64,000 nt of DNA. It comes from Eurosta solidaginis. Its lineage: Eukaryota; Arthropoda; Insecta; Diptera; Tephritidae. Below the pieces are notes generated by a model, which worked only from the letters and a program-made list of their open reading frames with translations, made no database searches and was not told the DNA's origin. The translations under genes and the position numbers were made by a program. The first letter of the stretch is position 1, and every line of letters starts with the position of its first letter. Below, piece after piece: positions 53,925-64,000 of this stretch. The DNA lies in NCBI RefSeq assembly GCF_040869045.1, contig NC_090323.1, forward strand, positions 260,590,392 to 260,654,391, read 5' to 3'.

Positions 53925-55084
53925 ACCACTCCCTTTTAAAACCTTCACTAATACCTCTAATTTGATACCCATATCGTACAAACATATTCTAGAGTCAGCC
54001 CTGGTCCACCTTTATTCCGATATCTCGAAAAAGCGACCACCTATACAACTACCACCACTCACATTTAAACCCTCATTAATACCTTTAATTTGATACCCAT
54101 ATCGTACAAACACATTCTAGAGTCACCCCTGGTCCACCTTTATGGCGATATCTCGAAAAGGCTTCCACCTATAGAACTACCACCAATCCGTTTTAAAACC
54201 CTTATTAATACCTTTAATTTGATACCCATATCGCACATACACATTCTAGAGTCACCCCTGGTCCACCTTTATGCCGATATCTCGAAAAGGCGACCACCTA
54301 TACAACTACCACCAATCCGTTTTAAAACCCTTATTAATACCTTTAATTTGATACCCATATCGCACATACACATTCTAGAGTCACCCCTGGTCCACCTTTA
54401 TGCCGATATCTCGAAAAGGCGACCACATATACAACTACCACCACTCCCTTTTAAAACCCTCATTAATACCTTTAATTTGATACCCATATCGTACAAACAC
54501 ATTTTAGAGTCACCCCTGGTCCACTTTTATGGCGATATCTCGAAAAGGCGACCACCTATACAACTACCACCACTCCCTTTTAAAACCTTCACTAATACCT
54601 CTAATTTGATACCCATATCGTACAAACATATTCTAGAGTCAGCCCTGGTCCACCTTTATTCCGATATCTCGAAAAAGCGACCACCTATACAACTACCACC
54701 ACTCACATTTAAACCCTCATTAATACCTTTAATTTGATACCCATATCGTACAAACACATTCTAGAGTCACCCCTGGTCCACCTTTATGGCGATATCTCGA
54801 AAAGGCTTCCACCTATAGAACTACCACCAATCCGTTTTAAAACCCTTATTAATACCTTTAATTTGATACCCATATCGCACATACACATTCTAGAGTCACC
54901 CCTGGTCCACCTTTATGCCGATATCTCGAAAAGGCGACCACCTATACAACTACCACCAATCCGTTTTAAAACCCTTATTAATACCTTTAATTTGATACCC
55001 ATATCGCACATACACATTCTAGAGTCACCCCTGGTCCACCTTTATGCCGATATCTCGAAAAGGCGACCACCTATACAACTACCA
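53925..55084 (+). repeat. Higher-order duplication in SAT-129, 5 units
   Basis: A block starting 'ccttcactaatacctctaat' near 53940 recurs 644 bases on (5 x 129 - 1) with the same private variants ('acatattctagagtcagccc', 'tcacatttaaaccctca', 'ccaatccgttttaaaaccct'). Confidence 0.8.
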
Positions 55085-56804
55085 CCACTCCCTTTTAAAA
55101 CCTTCATTAATACCTTTAATTTGATACCCATATCGTACAAGCGCATTCTAGAGTCACCCCTGGTCCACCTTTATGGCGATATCTCGAAAAGGCGTCCACC
55201 TATAGAACTAAGGCCCACTCCCTCTTAAAATACTCATTCACACCTTTCGTTTGATACCCATATTGTACAAACGCATTCTAGAGTCACCCCTGGTCCAGCT
55301 TTATGGCGATATCTCGAAAAGGCGTCCACCTATAGAACTACCACCACTTCCTTTTAAAACCCTCATTAATACCTTTAATTTGATACCCATATCGTACAAA
55401 CACATTCTAGAGTCACCCCTGGTCCACCTTTATGCCGATATCTCGAAAAGGCGACCACCTATGGAACTAAGCCCCACGTCCTTTTAAAATACTCATTAAC
55501 ACCTTTCGTTTGATACCCATATTGTACAAACGCATTCTAGAGTCACCCCGGTCCACCTTTATGCCGAGATCTCGAAAAAGCGACCACCTATACAACTACC
55601 ACCACTCCCTTTTAAAACCCTCATTAATACCTTTAATTTGATACCCATATCGTACAAACACATTTTAGAGTCACCCCTGGTCCACTTTTATGGCGATATC
55701 TCGAAAAGGCGACCACCTATACAACTACCACCACTTGCTTTTAAAACCCTCATTAATACCTTTAATTTGATACCCATATCGTACAAACGCATTCTAGAGT
55801 CACCCATGGTTCACCTTTATGCCGATATCTCGAAAAGGCGACCACCTATACAACTACCACCACTCCCTTTTAAAACCTTCATTAATTCCTTTAATTTGAT
55901 ACCCATATCGTACAAACACATTCTAGAGTCACCCCTGGTCCACCTTTATGGCGATATCTCGAAAAGGCGTCCACCTATAGAACTACCACCACTTCCTTTT
56001 AAAACCCTCATTAATACCTTTAATTTGATACCCATATCGTACAAACACATTCTAGAGTCACCCCTGGTCCACCTTTATGCCGATATCTCGAAAAGGCCAC
56101 CACCTATACAACTACCACCACTACCTTTTAAAACCTTCATTAATTCCTTTAATTTGATACCCATATCGTACAAACGCATTCTAGAGTCACCCATCGTCCA
56201 CCTTTATGTCGATATCTCGAAAAGGCGACCACCTATACAACTACCACCACTCCTTTTTAAAACCTTCATTAATTCCTTTAATTTGATACCCATATCGTAC
56301 AAACACATTCTAGAGTCACCCCTGGTCCACCTTTATGGCGATATCTCGAAAAGGCGTCCACCTATAGAACTACCACCACTTCCTTTTAAAACCCTCATTA
56401 ATACCTTTAATTTGATACCCATATCGTACAAACACATTCTAGGGTCACCCCTGATCCACCTTTATGCCGATATCTCGAAAAGGCGACCATCTATACAACT
56501 ACTACCACTCCCTTTTAAAATCCTCATTAATTCCATTAATTTGATACCCATATCGTACAAACGCATTCTAGAGTCACCCATGGTCCACCTTTATGCCGAT
56601 ATCTCGAAAAGGCGACCATCTATACAACTACCACCACTCCCTTTTAAAATCTTCATTAATTCCATTAATTTGATACCCATATCGTACAAACACATTCTAG
56701 AGTCACCCATGGTCCACCTTTATGCCGATATCTCGAAAAGGCGACCACATATACAACTACCACCACTCCCTTTTAAAACCCTCATTAATACCTTTAATTT
56801 GATA

Positions 56805-59800
56805 CCCATATCGTACAAACACATTCTAGGGTCACCCCTGATCCACCTTTATGCCGATATCTCGAAAAGGCGACCACCTATACAACTACCACCACTCCCT
56901 TTTAAAATCCTCATTAATTCAATTAATTTGATACCCATATCGTACAAACACATTCTAGAGTCACCCCTGGTCCACCTTTATGCCGATATCTCGAAAAGGC
57001 GACCACCTATACAACTACCACCACTCGCTTTTAAAATCCTCATTAGTTCCATTAATTTGATACCCATATCGTACAAACACATTCTAGAGTCACCCCTGGT
57101 CCACCTTTATGCCGATATCTCGAAAAGGCGACCACATATACAACTACCCACTCCCTTTTAAAACCCTCATTAATACCTTTAATTTGATACCCATATCGTA
57201 CAAACACATTCTAGAGTCACCCCTGGTCCACCTTTATGGCGATATCTCGAAAAGGCGACCACCTATACAACTACCACCACTTCCTTTTAAAACCCTCATT
57301 AATACCTTTAATTTGATATCCATATCGTACAAACACATTCTAGAGTCACCCCTGGTCCACGTTTGTGCCGATATCTCGAAAAGGCGACCACCTATACAAC
57401 TACCACCACTTCCTTTTAAAACCCTCATTAATACCTTTAATTTGATACCAATATCGTACAAACACATTCTAGAGTCACCCCTGGTCCACCTTTATGGCGA
57501 TATCTCGAAAAGGCGTCCACCTATAGAACTAAGCCCCACGCCCTTTTAAAATACTCATTAACACCTTTCGTTTGATACCCATATCGAACAAACACATTCT
57601 AGAGTCACCCCTGGTCCACCTTTATGGCGATATCTCGAAAAGGCGACCACCTATACAACTACCACCACTTCCTTTTAAAACCCTCATTAATACCTTTAAT
57701 TTGATACCCATATCGTACAAACACATTCTAGGGTCACCCCTGATCCACCTTTATGCCGATATCTCGAAAAGGCGACCATCTATACAACTACTACCACTCC
57801 CTTTTAAAATCCTCATTAATTCCATTAATTTGATACCCATATCGTACAAACGCATTCTAGAGTCACCCATGGTCCACCTTTATGCCGATATCTCGAAAAG
57901 GCGACCATCTATACAACTACCACCACTCCCTTTTAAAATCCTCATTAATTCCATTAATTTGATACCCATATCGTACAAACACATTCTAGAGTCACCCATG
58001 GTCCACCTTTATGCCGATATCTCGAAAAGGCGACCACATATACAACTACCACCACTCCCTTTTAAAACCCTCATTAATACCTTTAATTTGATACCAATAT
58101 CGTACAAACACATTCTAGAGTCACCCCTGGTCCACCTTTATGGCGATATCTCGAAAAGGCGTCCACCTATAGAACTAAGCCCCACGCCCTTTTAAAATAC
58201 TCATTAACACCTTTCGTTTGATACCCATATCGAACAAACACATTCTAGAGTCACCCCTGGTCCACCTTTATGGCGATATCTCGAAAAGGCGACCACCTAT
58301 ACAACTACCACCACTTCCTTTTAAAACCCTCATTAATACCTTTAATTTGATACCCATATCGTACAAACACATTCTAGGGTCACCCCTGATCCACCTTTAT
58401 GCCGATATCTCGAAAAGGCGACCATCTATACAACTACTACCACTCCCTTTTAAAATCCTCATTAATTCCATTAATTTGATACCCATATCGTACAAACGCA
58501 TTCTAGAGTCACCCATGGTCCACCTTTATGCCGATATCTCGAAAAGGCGACCACCTATACAACTACCACCACTTCCTTTTAAAACCCTCATTAATACCTT
58601 TAATTTGATACCCATATCGTACAAACACATTCTAGGGTCACCCCTGATCCACCTTTATGCCGATATCTCGAAAAGGCGACCATCTATACAACTACTACCA
58701 CTCCCTTTTAAAATCCTCATTAATTCCATTAATTTGATACCCATATCGTACAAACGCATTCTAGAGTCACCCATGGTCCACCTTTATGCCGATATCTCGA
58801 AAAGGCGACCATCTATACAACTACCACCACTCCCTTTTAAAATCCTCATTAATTCCATTAATTTGATACCCATATCGTACAAACGCATTCTAGAGTCACC
58901 CATGGTCCACCTTTATGCCGATATCTCGAAAAGGCGACCATCTATACAACTACCACCACTCCCTTTTAAAATCCTCATTAATTCCATTAATTTGATACCC
59001 ATATCGTACAAACACATTCTAGAGTCACCCCTGGTCCACCTTTATGCCGATATCTCGAAAAGGCGACAACCTATACAACTACCACCACTCCCTTTTAAAC
59101 CCCTCATTAGTACCTTTAATTTGATACCCATATCGTACAAACACATTCTAGGGTCACCCCTGATCCACCTTTATGCCGATATCTCGAAAAGGCGACCACC
59201 TATACAACTACCACCACTCCCTTTTAAAATCCTCATTAATTCAATTAATTTGATACCCATATCGTACAAACACATTCTAGAGTCACCCCTGGTCCACCTT
59301 TATGCCGATATCTCGAAAAGGCGACCACCTATACAACTACCACCACTCGCTTTTAAAATCCTCATTAGTTCCATTAATTTGATACCCATATCGTACAAAC
59401 ACATTCTAGAGTCACCCCTGGTCCACCTTTATGCCGATATCTCGAAAACGCGACCACATATACAACTACCCACTCCCTTTTAAAACCCTCATTAATACCT
59501 TTAATTTGATACCCATATCGTACAAACACATTCTAGAGTCACCCCTGGTCCACCTTTATGGCGATATCTCGAAAAGGCGACCACCTATACAACTACCACC
59601 ACTTCCTTTTAAAACCCTCATTAATACCTTTAATTTGATATCCATATCGTACAAACACATTCTAGAGTCACCCCTGGTCCACCTTTGTGCCGATATCTCG
59701 AAAAGGCGACCACCTATACAACTACCACCACTTCCTTTTAAAACCCTCATTAATACCTTTAATTTGATACCAATATCGTACAAACACATTCTAGAGTCAC

Positions 59801-59942
59801 CCCTGGTCCACCTTTATGGCGATATCTCGAAAAGGCGTCCACCTATAGAACTAAGCCCCACGCCCTTTTAAAATACTCATTAACACCTTTCGTTTGATAC
59901 CCATATCGAACAAACACATTCTAGAGTCACCCCTGGTCCACC
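56805..59942 (+). repeat. Higher-order duplication in SAT-129, 18 units
   Basis: At least 0.8 kb from about 56805 recurs 2322 bases on (18 x 129), including private variants such as 'aattcaattaatttgatacc', the shortened 'caactacccactccctttta' unit and 'tcgaacaaacacattctag'. A nested five-unit offset (57572 to 58218) lies inside. Confidence 0.85.
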
Positions 59943-62586
59943 TTTATGGCGATATCTCGAAAAGGCGACCACCTATACAACTACCACCACTTCCTTTTAA
60001 AACCCTCATTAATACCTTTAATTTGATATCCATATCGTACAAACACATTCTAGAGTCACCCCTGGTCTACCTTTATGCAGATATCTCGAAAAGGCGACCA
60101 CCTTTTAAAACCTTCATTAATACCTTTAATCTGATACCCATATCGTACAAAAACATTCTAGAGTCACCCCTGGTCCACCTTTATGGCGATATCTCGAAAA
60201 GGCGTCCACCTACAGAACTACCACCACTTCCTTTTAAAACCCTCATTAATACCTTTAATTTGATACCCATATCGTACAAACGCATTCTAGAGTCACCCAT
60301 GGTCCACCTTTATGCCGATATCTCGAAAAGGCGACCAACTATACAACTACCACCACTCCGTTTCCAACCCCTCATTGATACCCATATCGTACAAAAACAT
60401 TCTAGAGTCACCCCTGGTCCACCTTTATGCCGATATCTCGAAAAGGCGACCACCTATACAACTACCACCACTTCCTTTTGAAACCCTCATTAATACCTTT
60501 AATTTGATACCCATATCGTACAAACGCATTCTAGAGTCACCCATGGTCCACCTTTATGCCGATATCTCGAAAAGGCGACCACCTATACAACTACCACCAC
60601 TCCCTTTTAAAACATTCATTAATACCTTTAATTTGATACCCATATCGTACAACAACATTCTAGAGTCACCCCTGGTTCACCTTTATGGCGATATCTCGAA
60701 AAGGCGTCCACCTACAGAACTAATCCCAACGCCCTTTTAAAATACTCATTAACACCTTTCGTTTGATACCCATATTGTACAAAAGCATTCTAGAGTCACC
60801 ACTGGTCCACCTTTATGCAGATATCTCGAAAAGGCGACCACCTATACAACTACCACCGCTCCCTTTCGAAACCCTCACTAATACCTTTAATTTGATATCC
60901 ATATCGTACAAACGCATTCTAGAGTCACCCATGGTCCACCTTTATGCCGATATCTCGAAAAGGCGACCACCTATACAACTACCACCACTCCCTTTTAAAA
61001 CCCTCATTAATACCTTTAATTTGATACCCATATCGTACAAACACAATTTAGAGTCACCCCTGGTCCACCTTTATGCCGATATCTCGAAAAGGCGACCACC
61101 TATACAACTACCACCACTCCCTTTTAAAACCCTCATTAATACCTTTAATTTGATACCCATATCGTACAAACACATTCTAGAGTCACCCCTGGTCCACTTT
61201 TATGGCGATATCTCGAAAAGGCGACCACCTATACAACTACCACCACTTGCTTTTAAAACCCTCATTAATACCTTTAATTTGATACCCATATCGTACAAAC
61301 ACATTCTAGAGTCACCCCTGGTCCACCTTTATGCCGATATCTCGAAAAGGCGGCCACCTATACAACTACCACCACTCCCTTTTAATATCCCCATTAATTC
61401 CATTAATTTGATACCCATATCGTACAAACACATTCTAGAGTCACCCCTGGTCCACTTTTATGGCGATATCTCGAAAAGGCGACCACCTATACAACTACCA
61501 TCACTCCCTCTTAAAACCCTCATTAATACCTTTAATTTGATACCCATATCGTACAAACACATTCTAGAGTCACCCTTGGTCCTCCTTTATGCCGATATCT
61601 CAAAAAGGCGACCACCTATACAACTACCACCACTCCCTTTTAAAACCCTCATTAATACCTTTAATTTCATACCCATATCGTACAAACACATTCTAGAGTC
61701 ACCCCTGGTCCACCTTTATGCCGATATCTCGAAAAGGCGACAACCTATACAACTACCACCACTCCCTTTTAAACCCCTCATTAGTACCTTTAATTTGATA
61801 CCCATATCGTACAAACACATTCTAGAGTCACCCCTGGTCCACCTTTATGCCTATATCTCGAAAAGGCGACCACCTATACAACTACCACCACTCCCTTTTA
61901 AAACCTTCATTAATACCTTTAATTTGACACCCATATTGTACAAACACATTCTAGAGTCACCCCTGGTCCACCTTTATGGCGATATCTCGAAAAGACGTCC
62001 ACCTATAGAACTAATCCCCACGCCCTTTTAAAATACTCATTAACACCTTTCGGTTGATACCCATATTGTACAAACGCATTCTATAGTCACCCCTGGTCCA
62101 CCTTTATGCCGATATCTCGAAAAGGCGATCACCTATGTAACTACCACCACTCCTTTTTAAAACCCTCATTAATACCTTTAATTTGATACCCATATCTTAC
62201 AAACACATTCTAGAGTCACCCCTGGTCCACCTTTATGGCGATATCTCAAAAAGGCGTCCACCTATAGAAATAAGGCCCACTCCCTTTTAAAATGTCCATT
62301 AACCCCTTTCATTTGATACCCATATCGTACAAACAAATTCTAGGGTCACCCCTGGTCCACCTTTATGGCGATATCTCGAAAAGGCGTCCACCTATAGAAC
62401 TATTGCCCACTCCCTCATAAAATACTCTTTAATACCTTTCATTTGATACACATGTCATACAAATACATTCCAGGGTTACCCTCGGTTCATTTTCCTACAT
62501 GGTTATTTTCCCTTTTGTTGTCACCATAGCTCTCAACTGAGTATGTAATGTTCGGTTACACCCGAACTTAAGCTTCCTTACTTGTT

Positions 62587-62662
62587 ATTTTCTAGGTTTT
62601 TATATTATTTTTACTTCATGTAAGTATTGTTTTCAATAAAACCGTTTAACTTAAAAATTTTT
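62587..62662 (+). repeat. FB element, outer right arm
   Basis: 'attttctaggtttttatatt' through 'aaaccgtttaacttaaaaat' matches 10844-10920. HEL-2 copy 2 begins directly after it, inside the T-run at the arm's end. Confidence 0.75.
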
Positions 62663-64000
62663 ATACTCAGCGTGCTTTGCACACAGAGTATATTAACTTT
62701 GATTGGATAACGGTTGGTTGTACAGGTATAAAGGAATCGATATAGATATAGACTTCCATATATCAAAATCATCAGTATCGAAAAAAAATTTGATTGAGCC
62801 ATGTCCGTCCGTCCGTCTGTCCGTTACGCACGATAGCTTGAGTAAATATTAAAATATCTTAACCAAATTTGGTACACGAGTTTATCTGGACCCAGAATAG
62901 ATTGGTATTTAAAATGAGCGAAATCGGATGATAACCACGGCCACTTTTTATATATATAACATTTTCGAAAACACAAAAAACCTGATTATTTATTATTATT
63001 TAAATAATACACCTGGAATGTTGAAATTTGACGTGTGGACTGATATTGAGACTCTTGATAAAAATTTGAAAAAAAAAATTGTTTAAATGGGCGTGGCACC
63101 GCCCACTTGAGATAAAATCAATTTTACAAATATTATTAATCATAAATCAAAAATCGTTAAACCCATCGTAACAAAATTTGGCAGAGAGGTTGCCTTTATT
63201 ATAAGGAATGCTATGAAGAAAAATTAACGAAATCGGTTAAGGACCACGCCCACTTTTATACAAAAGTTTTTAAAAGGGTCGTGGACGAATAAAATAAGCT
63301 ATATCTTTGCAAAAAAGAGCTTTATATCAATGGTATTTCATTTTCCAAGTGGATTTATAACAATAAATAGGAAAAACTTCAAATTTTAAAAAATGGGCGT
63401 GGCACTGCCTCTTTTATGACTAAGCAATTTTCTATGTTTCGGGACCCATAATTCGAAGAAAAATTAATGGGTCTTTATAAAATTTGGTACACAAATTTTC
63501 CGTATAAAATAAATAAATAAATGTAAGGCCCGATAACCTCCGAAGAGATCTAAGGCCGAGCTTCTCTTCCAATTTGCGCCGTGCTCCTCTTGATTTTCCC
63601 TACAAACTGGCCAGACGGGACCCACATGTTTTATGCCAATTCCGAACGGCATCTGCAAGGCAGATGAGTTTTCACTGAGAGTTTTTCATGGCAGAAATAC
63701 ACCCGGAGTGCTTGCCAAACACTGCCGAGGGGGACCCCGCTTAGAAATATTTTCTTCTAATTGAAAAACCTTATTTCTAAAATTTTGATGTTGGTTTGCC
63801 CGGGGTGTGAACCCAGGGCATACGGTGTGGTTGGCGGAGCACGCTACCATCACACCACGGTGGCAGCCCTATAGTAGGAAATATTTCTAGAAAAAATGGA
63901 AGAGATCGGCTAAAGACCATGCCCACTTTTATATAAAAGATTTTTAAAAGGGTCGTAGACGAAAATAATAAGCTATAAGTTAACAAAAAATTGTTTTGAA
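62663..64000 (+). mobile_element. HEL-2 copy 2, left part, runs off the window
   Basis: Starts ATACTCAGCGTGCTTTGC, the reverse complement of which closes copy 1 (7102-7113). It then follows copy 1 from 'catcagtatcgaaaaaaaat' on with very few differences, including the SINE at the same site. The right end is beyond 64000. Confidence 0.75.
63507..63866 (-). mobile_element. tRNA-derived SINE, copy 3
   Basis: Same orientation, position and flanks (CCGTATA / CCCTATA) as copy 1 in the other HEL-2. It has 14 extra bases ('attccgaacggcat' region near 63640) that copy 1 lacks, so copy 1 carries a small deletion. Confidence 0.75.

Larger units (their letters stand above)
52840..62465 (+). repeat. SAT-129, ~74 tandem units of 129 bp
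   Basis: The unit carries 'atacccatatcgtacaaaca', 'cattctagagtcacccctgg', 'tccacctttatg.cgatatc' and 'tcgaaaaggcg.ccacctat', then 'ccaccactcccttttaaaac'. The period is 129 bp at most steps (e.g. 55641 to 55770). Units at the two ends are more diverged ('gaactaaggcccactccctt' type); those in the middle are more alike. 129 is 43 codons and the commonest frame lacks stops, which gives open frames up to 507 codons; slips of one base break them. These are not genes. Confidence 0.93.
51501..62586 (+). mobile_element. HEL-1 long copy, 11.1 kb, rolling-circle-like with expanded satellite
   Basis: It begins ATACTCAGTTGAG, whose exact reverse complement is at 62532-62544, 42 bases short of the right end. 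A hairpin GTTCGG-TTACAC-CCGAAC at 62550-62567 and an end 'ccttacttgtt' follow. The intact FB copy shows the pre-insertion text TAATT^ATTTTC: if the ends are as given, no bases were duplicated (TTAT otherwise). Subterminal inverted repeats, a 3' hairpin, no duplication and a central tandem array are the hallmarks of non-autonomous Helentron/DINE-like elements, so that class is inferred. No protein is encoded. The short copy at 15292-16862 gives the unexpanded state. Confidence 0.75.

Noticed and set aside
55638..57161. 507-codon open frame, and similar long frames across 54090-62031
   Set aside because: Each is a run of 43-residue copies produced by the 129-bp satellite; frames end where a unit slips by one base. 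No start context, promoter or non-repeat part.
52840..62465. CRISPR array
   Set aside because: Units are contiguous and similar along their whole length, with no unique spacers, and the DNA is animal nuclear.

Overview
This window reads as repeat-rich nuclear DNA of a true fly, most likely a tephritid fruit fly. The reasons are its AT-rich composition, a trypsin-fold gene typical of Diptera, and the set of mobile elements: BEL/Pao and Ty1/copia retrotransposons whose primer sites look insect-like, a tRNA-derived SINE, hAT relics, and long repeats of the 'gggcgtggc / cgataacttgag' type that I associate with tephritid genomes. The species cannot be fixed from sequence alone. I see one intact host gene in 64 kb: a secreted, catalytically dead serine protease homologue at 13571-14335 on the minus strand. 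Everything else I can name is a mobile element, a relic of one, or a tandem array. Family names used here (hAT-1, MUL-1, HEL-1, R1 and so on) are local labels.

Layout. 1-1036: a hAT fragment and dispersed repeat R1. 1037-9045: a decayed hAT element (hAT-1), read on the minus strand, split by a 5.36-kb inverted-repeat element (MUL-1, 2128-7488) flanked by a 9-bp near-duplication. MUL-1 holds a THAP-like fragment, an inverted minisatellite, a second hAT relic carrying a 5'-truncated LINE, and a rolling-circle-like repeat (HEL-2) that itself contains a SINE. 9046-12300: repeat R2 with a hAT-type MITE, a foldback element, a 117-bp tandem array and a possible Penelope-like end. 13366-14407: the protease homologue with TATA box and poly(A) signals. 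14613-23713: SINE, short HEL-1 copy, BEL-3 relic, and copies of R1 and R2, one R1 copy carrying two solo LTRs. 24331-38525: a family with a ~100-bp GC-richer array, broken by a MULE-like element (MUL-2), an old BEL (BEL-2) and a degenerate LINE.

38868-62662 is a single nest. A foldback element was entered by a copia element (COP-1), which was entered by a young BEL/Pao element (BEL-1, LTRs identical by eye). The same foldback was entered separately by an 11.1-kb HEL-1 copy whose core has grown to about 74 units of a 129-bp satellite. 62663-64000 starts another HEL-2 copy, again with the SINE at the same site, and runs off the window.

No autonomous element here looks fully intact. BEL-1 comes closest, but carries two frame changes and one stop. 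The most informative points are the satellite growing inside a rolling-circle-like element, the insertions datable by their target-site duplications and empty sites, the extra zinc-knuckle ORF of BEL-1, and the dead protease.
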